DNA from: Actinomycetota bacterium
Lineage (GTDB): Bacteria; Actinomycetota; Actinomycetes; S36-B12; UBA5976
Direction of reading: 5' to 3'
Length of the DNA: 64,000 nt
NCBI GenBank assembly: GCA_009698575.1
Contig: WLPX01000001.1
Coordinates: 456,747 to 520,746 of the forward strand
Numbering within the stretch: the stretch's first letter is position 1; every line of letters starts with the position of its first letter. A program made the position numbers and the translations under genes. The notes under the pieces were generated by a model. That model did not search any database. It had not been told where the DNA came from and saw only the letters and a list, made by a program, of their open reading frames with translations. Of this stretch, positions 52,515 through 63,200 are shown piece after piece.

Positions 52515-54413
52515 ATGAGACTTCGGTTATCAACAGCGCTAATCGTTTCTCTGGTTGCAACTACTATTCTTCAGGTTCCTGCACATAGTGACGACAGTAT
52601 TCGCGAGGCCCACAGTAGCGATCGAATAATCATCACTTACCGCAACGGAGCCACTGCACAGGAGATTCAAAATTCACAAACCCGCGTGGGATCTCGAAAT
52701 TCGAAATCTATTTACCGAAATAGTGGCAAGCGCAGCGACTTGATTCAAGTCGGGGCAGGTATTTCGGTAGAAAGTGCGATCGCCGCACTAAGTGCTGACC
52801 CAGCTGTCTTATATGCGGAACCCGACTACCTGCTTCAAAAATCAGTTGTGCCAAATGACCCCTACTACACAACGGGATCACAGCTCTGGGGTATGTACGG
52901 TGATGCAACATCCCCTTCAAATGCATTCGGAAGCCAAGCAGCTGAAGCCTGGGCCGCGGGCTATACCGGAAGCCAATCTGTAGTCGTAGGCGTAATTGAC
53001 GAAGGAATCCAAGTCACACATCCTGATCTAGCCGCAAACATCTGGGTTAACCCAGGTGAGGTTTCGGGTGATGGAATCGATAATGACAAAAACGGAAAAA
53101 TTGATGACATAAATGGTTGGGACTTCTTTAGCAAGGATGCAACAGTGTTCGATGGTGCAGCTAATCCCAAAGTAGATGCCCACGGTACCCATGTTTCCGG
53201 AACAATTGGTGCGGTCGGCAATAATGGAATCGGCGTAGCAGGCGTGAACTGGAACGTGAAAATAGTTTCAGCAAAATTTCTTGGTCCAGCGGGGGGCTCC
53301 ACCTCAGATGCGATTCTTGCAATCGACTACTTGGTTAACTTGAAAAAAGCCGGGGTAAATCTAGTCGCGATAAACAATTCTTGGGGCGGCGGCGGATTCT
53401 CACAGTCGTTAGCAGATGCGATTAATCGTGCTGGAGACCAAGGCATATTCTTTGTCGCCGCTGCAGGCAATGGAAACAGCGCTGGTATTGGTCAGAACAA
53501 TGATGTAACTGCCAGCTACCCATCAAATTATGACTGTACAAAGACCGCACAAAATACAGTGAGAAGTTGGGACTGCGTTGTCGCTGTTGCAGCTATCACT
53601 TCATCCGGAAGTCGTTCAACTTTTTCTAATTACGGCCTAACGAAAGTTGATATTGGCGCTCCTGGTAGCGCGATAGTGTCGACAGTTCCAAATAGTTCTT
53701 ATGCAAGCTACAGCGGTACTTCGATGGCGACACCACATGTAACAGGCGCCATTGCACTCTGTGCTTCAGTGAACCCGACAATCACACCAAAGCAAATTCG
53801 CTCCGCGTTACTGTCTTCTGCCGCTGCCACAACCTCACTATCTGGCCTTACTGCTACTGGCGGACGACTTGATGTGTCAGCATTAGTGGCTTCATGCCTT
53901 TCACCACGACAATCGCAGAACCCACTAGTGATTTCAAATACTGCGCTTACTGGAATTGCAGGTACACCCATATCGCTTTCAGTCACCGGAGGCTCAGGTG
54001 CTATTGCTCCTACGTTCACAGCTACAGGCACTAACTGCTCAATAACTGGATCAAACCTAAATGCTTCAGGTGCTGCTACTTGCCTTGTTACAGCTACTAA
54101 TCCAGCGAATGACATTTATAGTGCAGTAGTTTCGCCGTCAAAGACTTTTACGTTTTCACTAGTCCAACAGGCGGCCTTGATGATTTCAAATACCTTATTG
54201 ACCAATCGAATTCGCACCAGCGTTGCGCTTTTGACATCGGGTGGGACTGGTAACGGAACAATTAGCTTTAGTGTCTCGGGAACTGGATGTTCGATCTCAA
54301 GAAACTCGGTAACTGCCACTAGGGCAACTTCATGCACCGTAACTGCAACAAAAGCTGCTAGTGGAATTTATGCGGCAAGGACATCTCCGAGCGTAGTTTT
54401 TAGATTTAATTAA
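52515..54413 (+). CDS. Secreted subtilisin-like (S8) serine protease with C-terminal repeats
   Basis: Signal peptide (1-25), I9-type propeptide (about 35-108), and the S8 catalytic domain (about 135-470). The triad is Asp162 in VIDEG, His223 in DAHGTHVSGT and Ser403 in GTSMATPH, with oxyanion Asn319 in AAAGNG. A GDGIDNDKNGKIDDINGWDF segment (185-204) may bind calcium. The C-terminal half has two tandem repeats of about 75 residues (from 476 and from 554), each with GTxCSI and CxVTATx pairs that could form a disulfide. It has no LPXTG or membrane anchor. Extracellular degradation of proteins is the likely role. Confidence 0.93.
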   Translation: MRLRLSTALIVSLVATTILQVPAHSDDSIREAHSSDRIIITYRNGATAQEIQNSQTRVGSRNSKSIYRNSGKRSDLIQVGAGISVESAIAALSADPAVLYAEPDYLLQKSVVPNDPYYTTGSQLWGMYGDATSPSNAFGSQAAEAWAAGYTGSQSVVVGVIDEGIQVTHPDLAANIWVNPGEVSGDGIDNDKNGKIDDINGWDFFSKDATVFDGAANPKVDAHGTHVSGTIGAVGNNGIGVAGVNWNVKIVSAKFLGPAGGSTSDAILAIDYLVNLKKAGVNLVAINNSWGGGGFSQSLADAINRAGDQGIFFVAAAGNGNSAGIGQNNDVTASYPSNYDCTKTAQNTVRSWDCVVAVAAITSSGSRSTFSNYGLTKVDIGAPGSAIVSTVPNSSYASYSGTSMATPHVTGAIALCASVNPTITPKQIRSALLSSAAATTSLSGLTATGGRLDVSALVASCLSPRQSQNPLVISNTALTGIAGTPISLSVTGGSGAIAPTFTATGTNCSITGSNLNASGAATCLVTATNPANDIYSAVVSPSKTFTFSLVQQAALMISNTLLTNRIRTSVALLTSGGTGNGTISFSVSGTGCSISRNSVTATRATSCTVTATKAASGIYAARTSPSVVFRFN

Positions 54414-54847
54414 CCTGTTTTCGGATACTTTTTAGCAACGCATCTTTACTCTCTCTTGAACATTTATATAATTTAAAAAAATGTCTAGTTTAGACAGATA
54501 TTTCGGAATTGCCACAATACACAATCTATTTAGCAGTTAGCATCTTGCAGCTCGGTCGCTGCAGGATCGCTCGAGTGTTAATCGAAAACCCCAACTCTTT
54601 AAAGAACTTTTCAGTGCAATGCATAACTCTGAGTTGCTCACAAAACTTTTCCGAAAACAAATCTTAAAAATGTCTATTAAAAATTTTAATGAAATATTTT
54701 GTCCGAATTTTCCTATAAAGGGATTTTATGGCAAAAACTTTTTTCTCATAAAAAATTTCGCACCTTGAGGGACATGGACTAGTTACCTATTGTTATCACA
54801 AGCAAGATAGTTGGCTATTTTGCAGAGCGTATGTCTGGGGATAAAAA
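54414..54847. other. AT-rich intergenic region before the beta-helix/OmpA-like gene
   Basis: 434 bases without a convincing gene, clearly richer in A and T than the flanks. It holds TGTCTA-GTT-TAGACA (54481-54495) and ATTAAAA-A-TTTTAAT (54676-54690), both perfect inverted repeats. A GCAGC-N6-GCTGC hairpin is near 54547-54562. The size and composition suggest a long regulated promoter or a boundary from past insertion. I see no terminator for the protease gene. Confidence 0.45.
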
Positions 54848-57229
54848 ATGAGTAAAACGAGATTTGCAACGGTAGCAACAGTTGGTTTGGCACTAGTAGC
54901 TGGGCAATTGGGATTTGCAAGTGCGGCACATGCTGAAGATTTGGGACAGAGCGTTGACTGTACTTCAGTTACTGCTCCAGCAGATCTCGTTGCCGCAGTT
55001 GCTGCTGCCAATGGAAATTTGGGCCTAGACACCATCAACATAGATTGTGCCGACGGTAGTGAGATTTTGCTAACTGAATCCTTAGTCGTAACAGATGACT
55101 TGATTATTGCCGGGAGTGGCGCCGGTAAAACTATTTTTAAGCGAGCATTCGGAAGTGTTGCAGATAGCTCCTATTCAGATCCGTTTGTAAGTGAAGGCGT
55201 TCTATATATGACCGTAGATGTCGAAGCGCTAATCGACGTGCAAGATGGCACAAGTTTGACGCTATTCGGTCTGACTCTTGATGGAAGCGGCGCGAACTAC
55301 CTTGGTCGCGCGATTGAGGTTGAGGATGACAGCAACCTGTCAATCAGCAATTCAGAAATTCGTGGTAACAACTCGTCCGAATTGTGTGCTGCAGTTGACC
55401 CTTTAGTCCCTACCACTGATGACAGTCTTGATCCATACACAAGTGAGTGCGTGATTCCGTACGAAGACAAGAGCGACACCGAGCCTTACACATACGCCCC
55501 AAGTACATCTGGTGGCGCATTCTCTTCACAAACTGGACTTACTTCAATTGATCATTCTGCAATTTATAACAACAGTGCCTCTAAAGATGGTGGCGCAATT
55601 TCTGTAAGCGGACCATTGAAGATGTGGAACAACACAGTATTCAATAACACATCAACTTCCGGTTCAGGCGGCGCTGTTTCAATCTCGGGGACAACCGACA
55701 TCGAATCTCTAATTTTGAACAACACGTTCCGCGGGAACTCAGCCAATGAAGGTTCTGCGCTGTATTCCGAATTCGCTCCGGTTAGAAGTACCGGTTCGCT
55801 TTACGTTGAGCAATCCTGCAACGTGTCAAAGGCAAGCGAAGGTTTGCGTAAATTTAACGTTACGGCTGGTTCTACCCCGAACCCATTGCCAAGTGCGTCA
55901 CCTTCAACTTTTCCATTAGATAGCTGTGGAACAACTGGCGACGCAGAAACCAGCACAAATGTTCATGTATCGGTTGCCTCGTTAAACATTCAAGATGATG
56001 CCGCCGTTAACACGGATGCCCCAACAAATACTGGCTCGGTTCGCACATTTGCGCTGGGCGAAGGTAGTTCAGCAATCAACGTGTTTACTGCAACTGAACT
56101 AGAAGAATTAGACGAACCAGCATTGATCAATGATGACGCTCGTGGGGTAGCACGTAAGAATGCCGCCGCAGGTATCAAAGTAGATGCAGGTGCCTATGAA
56201 TACGTTGCAGATACTGCATCTGTAATTACTACAGACGGAGTGTCCGCTACATCTGCAGGAAAAGCGAATCTACTTGGAAAAGTCGACACTAACGGATTAG
56301 CTCCTATCGAATATGGCTTTTACTACTCGAAGACCAATCCAGTTGATTGCAGCACTGTCAATTTAGACAGCGTGGATATTGTGCAAGTAACAGATCCAGC
56401 TGTAGGCGCATCAGTTTTCACCGACAGTGATGTCACTCCAGTAGACATGAGTGCTGAGGTAACGGGATTAAGTTCAAGCACCGTTTATTACTACTGCGCT
56501 TACGCAAAGACCGCAGCTTCAGATGGTTTCCAATTTGGCGCAATTTACCAATTCACAACCTTGCCAAATGTGCTGACATTGGAGTTAAACCTTGCTGCCG
56601 GATCAGTTCTAGACGGCGCTTCAACTGAAGCATCAGGTTCGGGCTTAAAGCCAGGATCGACTGTGGAATTGTGGCAGTACTCAACGCCAAAGTTGATTTC
56701 AACATTCACAGTAGAACCTGATGGATCATTCCGTGGCGAATTTACGATTTCAGGTTGTGAAACTGCAGGCGATCACAAGTTTGTAGTCACAGGATTTGCT
56801 CCGGATGACACAGTTTTGACCGATGAGGTATTTTTCATTCTTGATCCAAACTGTAAAGTTCAGGCTGATTCAGGAACTCCGCTACTTGACGCAAAAGTAA
56901 CGGTAGAGTCAGTTCTATTTGCTAACCGTTCAGCCAAACTCACTGCAAAGTACAAGGCGATTCTGCGTGCCTGGTTGCCGCTACTTAAGGATGCAAGCAC
57001 CATAACTATTAGTGGCTTCACAGAAACTTTGCAGCCAAGTCGCAGTGCAATTCGGGCTTGTAAGAAGCTTTCCGAGCGACGCGCTAAGGCTGTCCAGAAG
57101 TACTTAAAGTCACTAGGCGTAAACGTGAAATTCGTTCTCAAGGGCTATGGCGCCACCAAGGCTACAAGCAAGAAGCAAGCTTTGAATCGCCGCGCAACCA
57201 TTACGTTCCCGATGATTTACGGGAGATAA
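54848..57229 (+). CDS. Secreted beta-helix surface protein with C-terminal OmpA-like domain
   Basis: Signal peptide cleaved after AHA (residue 29), then a parallel beta-helix region (about 35-340, with repeats such as NNSASKDGGAISVSG and SGGAVSISG), and the conserved DDARGVARKNAAAGIKVDAGAYEY end-cap (choice-of-anchor type). Fibronectin-like linkers follow. The last 100 residues form an OmpA-like domain: ISGFTET...LSERRAKAVQKYLKSLGV...GYG...NRRATI, close to the E. coli OmpA pattern GYTD...LSERRAQ, with Asp replaced by Glu. OmpA-like domains bind peptidoglycan, so this may be a wall-attached adhesin in a Gram-positive-type cell. GGGGAT precedes the ATG. Confidence 0.85.
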   Translation: MSKTRFATVATVGLALVAGQLGFASAAHAEDLGQSVDCTSVTAPADLVAAVAAANGNLGLDTINIDCADGSEILLTESLVVTDDLIIAGSGAGKTIFKRAFGSVADSSYSDPFVSEGVLYMTVDVEALIDVQDGTSLTLFGLTLDGSGANYLGRAIEVEDDSNLSISNSEIRGNNSSELCAAVDPLVPTTDDSLDPYTSECVIPYEDKSDTEPYTYAPSTSGGAFSSQTGLTSIDHSAIYNNSASKDGGAISVSGPLKMWNNTVFNNTSTSGSGGAVSISGTTDIESLILNNTFRGNSANEGSALYSEFAPVRSTGSLYVEQSCNVSKASEGLRKFNVTAGSTPNPLPSASPSTFPLDSCGTTGDAETSTNVHVSVASLNIQDDAAVNTDAPTNTGSVRTFALGEGSSAINVFTATELEELDEPALINDDARGVARKNAAAGIKVDAGAYEYVADTASVITTDGVSATSAGKANLLGKVDTNGLAPIEYGFYYSKTNPVDCSTVNLDSVDIVQVTDPAVGASVFTDSDVTPVDMSAEVTGLSSSTVYYYCAYAKTAASDGFQFGAIYQFTTLPNVLTLELNLAAGSVLDGASTEASGSGLKPGSTVELWQYSTPKLISTFTVEPDGSFRGEFTISGCETAGDHKFVVTGFAPDDTVLTDEVFFILDPNCKVQADSGTPLLDAKVTVESVLFANRSAKLTAKYKAILRAWLPLLKDASTITISGFTETLQPSRSAIRACKKLSERRAKAVQKYLKSLGVNVKFVLKGYGATKATSKKQALNRRATITFPMIYGR

Positions 57230-57290
57230 CCAGTAAAGGTACGACAAATCTATCCGTTATTCAGAAGCTAGCACCAAGGAATTTAGAAGC

Positions 57291-60200
57291 ATGACTATAA
57301 GGCAGAAGATCTCTTCCCTAGTTACCATTTCCCTTGTTGGGGGCCTTGTCGGACTTTCAAGTTCTCCGGCACAGGCAGTTGCACCTGTAGGTGCCAACTT
57401 CGTAGTAACTGCTGCGGATCTTCACTTTATTTCGGATCAGATTAGAATTTCCGAAGCCCATGCAACGCGGCTAACGTCAGCTACAACTAAGTACACCGTT
57501 AATGACCAACCGATTGTGACCGCTTGGGATACGCCACTAGTTCCAAACTCAACTAGTGTCTTTGATATTCCAAATCCAGATTTACCATGGGGTCTGCGAC
57601 AAGTAGACGGCCGAAACAATAACTTAGAGACTGGGCGCGGAGAGTGGGGAGCAAGTGACACCCCGTTCCCGAGATTAACTGCCGCTCGGTGGCGAGAAAT
57701 TCAAAATATACCGTCCAATGATTTTGGCGCGACTCCCACCAATGGCTCGTACAAACCAGTTGCAGGTGTCACTGCCATAGATGCTGCACCTCGACTAATT
57801 AGTAATTTGATTGTGGATCAATCGGAATGTAATCCCGCCGCAATGAGGGCTGCGAACAGCCAAGTTACTTTTGCGCCCTGTGGAGCAGCAGCCACAATTA
57901 TCGGAGCTAGTGCAACTTCAGAGAGTTTGACATTCGAAACTAAGTTGCCACACGGTCTTTCGGTTGGAACTAAAGTTTCAATTTCTAACGTAGGTTCCGG
58001 TTACAACGTAGATGGGGTTGTGACATCTGTAGTAGCAAATTATGTGGCTCCAATTGACCCTTTGCCTGGCAAATATACTTACCAGTTCTCAATCGCTAAT
58101 CCTGATTCACCAACAGTGCCAGATGCAATCCCAGCAAGCACCGGCAGCGTAGTCGCCATTGCAGTTCCTAATCCCGTAGCCTCAGCATCGCCGGCACTTG
58201 TCGATCTAGGCGCAGATGTAACCAGGTTTAAAACTGATCAGAAAATGACAAACGTTTCACCGAATGGAAACACTTCGCCAACTAGTGGAATCTTTACGAT
58301 TTTCGGCCAGTTCTTTGACCATGGGCTGGACCATGTTGGTAAGTCATCCACAGATCTCGTATACATGCCGCTGAATTCTGATGATCCACTTTATTCATCA
58401 GGGAGCCCGACGAATTTCATGGCTATGGCTCGCACCATCTTGGGAAATGGCCAAGTTGAATCACCAGGCATGGAACCAGCTGGAGATAATTCAACTACTC
58501 CTTATATAGATCAAAACCAGACCTATACTTCACATCCTTCCCACCAGGTTTTCTTGCGTGAGTACACATTTATTGGCGGCTTACCCAAGCCAACAGGTGA
58601 TTTCTTGGATGGCAATAATGGAACCGCTAGTGACCCTGCAAAGGGTGGACTTGCAACTTGGTCAGACATAAAAACTCAGAGTGCAACCAAGTTAGGTATT
58701 GAACTTGTAGATACTGACGTGTTTGACGTGCCGTTGCTACTTACAAATGAGTTCGGAGCGTTCCTCCCTGGCCGCAATGGCCTGCCAATGGTCGCGGTGA
58801 AGGCTAAAAATGCTGGAGATGCCCCTCTTGTGGCAACTGGATCATTTGGTTTTCTAGAAGGTAGTTTGACTGCAGCTATCACAACTGATGGCACCCTTTC
58901 CGTACCTATTTATGGAAAGGATGCTGTTACCGGAAATGAAGTAATAGTTGTTCCTGCTGGCAAGCCGTATACAGCCATTCGTACGGGACATGCATTCCTT
59001 GACGACATAAATCATTGTGCTGTTCCTGGGAGTTCTTCTCGTAGTACTGGTGATTGCACCAGCATTCTTGATTTCAATACCACGCCGGCTGGTTCGTTTT
59101 ACAGCGCATCTTTACTTGGTAGTCACTTCGTCACGGGTGACGGACGAGGAAACGAGAACATTGCGCTTACTGCCATTCACTCTGCATTCCACAGTGAACA
59201 TAACCGGTTGATTGATGATAAAACTTTAGGATACAAGCAAGTTATTGTTGACGAAGCTAACACAATGACTGGCGCTGCCAAGCGAACCTATATGTCTGAT
59301 TGGGTCAATGAGACTATTGCTGCCAACGTAACACCTTGTTTTGATGCGTTGACGCTAGAGCCGTATCGCGTTCCGGGAGCTAACGGAAACTGTGCCTCAC
59401 TACTTAATCGCACCGATTTAACTTGGAATGGCGAACACCTTTTCCAAGCTGCTCGTTTCGTAATGGAAATGCAGTACCAGCACATCGTATTCGCGGAATT
59501 CGTTCGCACGGTCGAGCCCGCCATTGCGGCATTTGCTGGTTATGACATAAATGTCCGAGGCGATGTTTACGCGGAATTCGCCCATTCGGTCTACCGCTAT
59601 GGACATTCACAGTTAACAGATACGGTTGATCGAATTGATAGCAACGGGAATGCTTACCCGGACTCGTTATTCAATTCCTTCCTGAGTCCAGAAAAATTTA
59701 ACACCGGCCTTAATGACGCACCAATCTCTGCAACATCCGCAACAGGTGACGTTTTTCGAGGCATGTCAGGTCAGCGCAGTAATGAAATTGATGAGTTTGT
59801 TTCCAGTGATCTGAGAAATAGCTTGCTCGGAATCCCGCTGGATTTAGCATCGATAAATATCGCACGTGGGCGTGACGCCGGTATTGGTTCTTTAAATCAA
59901 ATCCGCCGCGATCTAAAACTTACGCCGTACGACAATTGGTACGATTATGGCCTTGCATTGCGTAATCCGGAATCCCTAGTCAATTTTATTGCCGCATACG
60001 CAACGGCGGACACTACATTGGGCGCTTCTGTAACAAGTGAAACAACAGTAAATGGAAAGCGAGCTGCGGCTTACAATATTTTGGAATTGGCACACGCGGG
60101 CGATCCTGACGCCACAAACTTTATGTTTGGCTCTGTCGGAACTGCAACCACCGGCGTCGAAAACATCGACCTATGGGTCGGCGGACTTGCGGAATCTCCA

Positions 60201-63200
60201 GGCGTTTGTCTTGCAGCCGCTTGTCCACTGCTTGGCGAGACGCTAGCGACAATTTTCCGCCGCCAAATGGAAGACTTGCAAGCCGGAGACAGAATGTACT
60301 ACTTGTCTCGACTGGTAGGCACAAACCTATTGGTTCAGGTCGAAAGTAATACTCTTGCTGAGTTGTTTATGCGTAACTCTGATGCAGAAAATCTTCCTGC
60401 GCTAATTATGCAGACTGCTGACTATTCGGTTGCAGCTACCACAGAAGCAAGCGGCTGCCCATCCGTTGTAACACGCGACTTGGTCAGTAATTCGGTAGTT
60501 ACTGGCATTGTCCAAATGATCAGTGCACTCGATTGCCGTCTACAGTATGTTGGCCCAGCAAGAAAAGATGTCGTCTATGGCGGCGGATCCGGTAATGACA
60601 ATATCCGAGCTGGAAATGGCGACGACACAGTTCGTGGCAATGACGGCAATGACTACGTAAACGGTGGAGATGGAAACAACCAGCTGTTTGGTGGACACGG
60701 AAACGATGTTCTAATTGATGCTGGAAATAGTTCAAGTATCGGAGTTCTTAACGGTGGCGACGGTAATGACGTACTGGCACCAGGAAATGGTGCAAAGGGA
60801 AGTAACGCTGGTAGCGGCGATGACGTAGTTATTGCTGGCGTAGCTCCTGCTGCTGGATTACTCGGCTTAGGCGACGATAAATTCTTGGGTAGTGAAACCG
60901 GAGATGATGCAGGCACAGGTGATGACGGCAGTGACTGGCTCGAAGGTCACGGTGGGCTCGATGCACTTATTGGCGACGCAGGAGCAGTATTTGGAGTAGA
61001 TACCGTCAAGTTTGCTACTGATTATTTGTGGGGTGGCAGTGCCAATGACAGTCTTGATGGCGGCGGAGCTAGCGATATTCTTGGCGAAGGCGATGGCGGA
61101 GCAGGTTCAGATACCCTGCTTGGTGGCTTTGGCTGGGACTGGGTAACTGCACAGGGTTCAATTGCTGGGGCAAGTTACGACGGATTGTGTGGAAATGCAG
61201 TACCTCTTAGCCCTGTTGGAACACCGGGTGTAGTTCAGTGTCCTGCCGGATTCGTCGAGACATTCTTAGATGCAATTGAAGGAATGGTTGGTAGTAGTTT
61301 TGATGACTACATGCGCGGTGATGATTCACTTACATATGCAGTCACTCCAGGTATTGCAAATTCAAGCAACGAATTAATTGGTAGCGATTTTTATAAACTT
61401 TCTGAAACTGGAACTCGAGTTCCAAACGGACTAGGTACTGTACTCGGAATTAATCCAGCTGATAATGCAACTGAAGTTGTCCGAACTGGAAATATCATGC
61501 TTGCTGGCCCAGGTTCTGACGAACTTATGGGCGGCGGCGGCAACGACTTTATTTTTGGTGATGGCACTCAGACGGTAGAGCTTCGCGTCAAGGTACCAGC
61601 AGCCAATGGTGGCGGATTTGCTTATGTTCAAAGCATGAATGACCTTGTTGGAACTCCTGCCAAGTCAGTCAGAGCGATGCTGCTTGACCAATCACTTGAT
61701 CCAAAAGACTTAGTTCCTGTAACTAGTTACAGCCGCGGAACTCCAGCAGTTGGTGAAGTAGATACTGCCGTTTATAGTCTGAGTTTTGCGGACTATACCT
61801 TTAGTAAGAATGCAGATGGCTCGGTCACTGTTACCCAGGTAACGCCAGCAGCTGGCGGCGGCGTCAAGTCTGATGATTCAGATCGCCTATTTGGAATTGA
61901 GCAAATCAAATTCTTGAATTCAGCAAATACGTTAATACCGACCACGGTATCGATCGCTAATGGTTTCGTACCGTCTGCGCCAAATGCTGTAGCAGCCGTT
62001 TCAGCAAGCACATCAACAGCGCTTGTTACCTGGACCGCACCGACTTATCCAAACGCCGTTTTTGCTGGACCAATAACGAGTTATACCGTTGCTGCGACAT
62101 CCCAGGCTCCAGGAGCTAGCTTGACGCTAACGGGAAATACAACTGGAAACGGAACTCGAATTCGCTACAACGTTAGCAACCCTGCGGGCGCGAATCAGAT
62201 TGTTACCGGCGACATAGTAACAATAACGGGATTCGTAAATGGCGAACTGAACCTCACTAATGCGGTTGTTAGCGCGTCGAATACCGCGCGTGTTGACATA
62301 CTTTCAACCTCAACTGCTACCGAAGCAGCCCCGGCTGGAGCGCAAATTGTGAAAGCACGGGTAGCGAATACTGCCAATGCAACAGCTCTTTCAGCTACTT
62401 TGACTGGCTTAACTCAAGGCGTTGCTTACAATGTTGCGGTACGGGCGAACACAACGGTAGCGCTAGCTCCAATTGGCGGCGAGTTCTCCACAAATGTTTC
62501 AGTAACACCAAGTGCCGTTCCGCCTTCACAGCCATTAAATGTTTTGGCGGTTAATGCTGGACCTACATCGGCTTTGATTTCCTGGAATGCTCCTAGCGTT
62601 ATTGGTGACGCTTCAGTGCTGCAATATCGAGTGAACCTAAAAGATGTAACGGCATTTCCGAATGTCGACCTACTTGATGTTTGCGCTGCAACTAATACAG
62701 CTAGGACCTGCAGTGCTACGGGCCTAACAAAGGACCATACATATCAGGTTACGGTTACCGCAATAAATGCGTCGTTTGAAGGCTCAGCTACAACTCCAAT
62801 CACCGTTGTACCTACCGATTTACCAAACCCAACACAGCCGCGGAATCTAGTTTTAACTACTGCTGGATCGGGACAAATCACAGCTGAATGGACTGCACCG
62901 TTGTATGACGGCAATGGAGCAACTCCGAATAGGTTGTCATATGTAGTAACTGCTACTTCACCAGGACAAACAACGCGTACGTGCACTGTGGCAGCAGCAG
63001 GTGCCCCAACTTGTTTGGTAACTGGATTAGTTAATGGCTCTACTTACACGATGAGCGTCGTTGCCACTAACAACCTTGCAGCCTCGTCGCCGGCTTTAAC
63101 TGGAACCATCATCCCAACCAACGCCACTTCACCGGGACAACCTACTGCAGCGCAAATTGGCGTACCGACGGGGACGACTTTGCCAGTATCTTGGACCGCA

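Noticed and set aside
60579-61560. Tandem DNA repeat or CRISPR-like array suggested by recurring GGCGG/GATGAC pieces
   Set aside because: The recurrence is at the protein level (Gly-Gly-x-Gly-x-Asp calcium repeats); the bases are not regular repeats with unique spacers.
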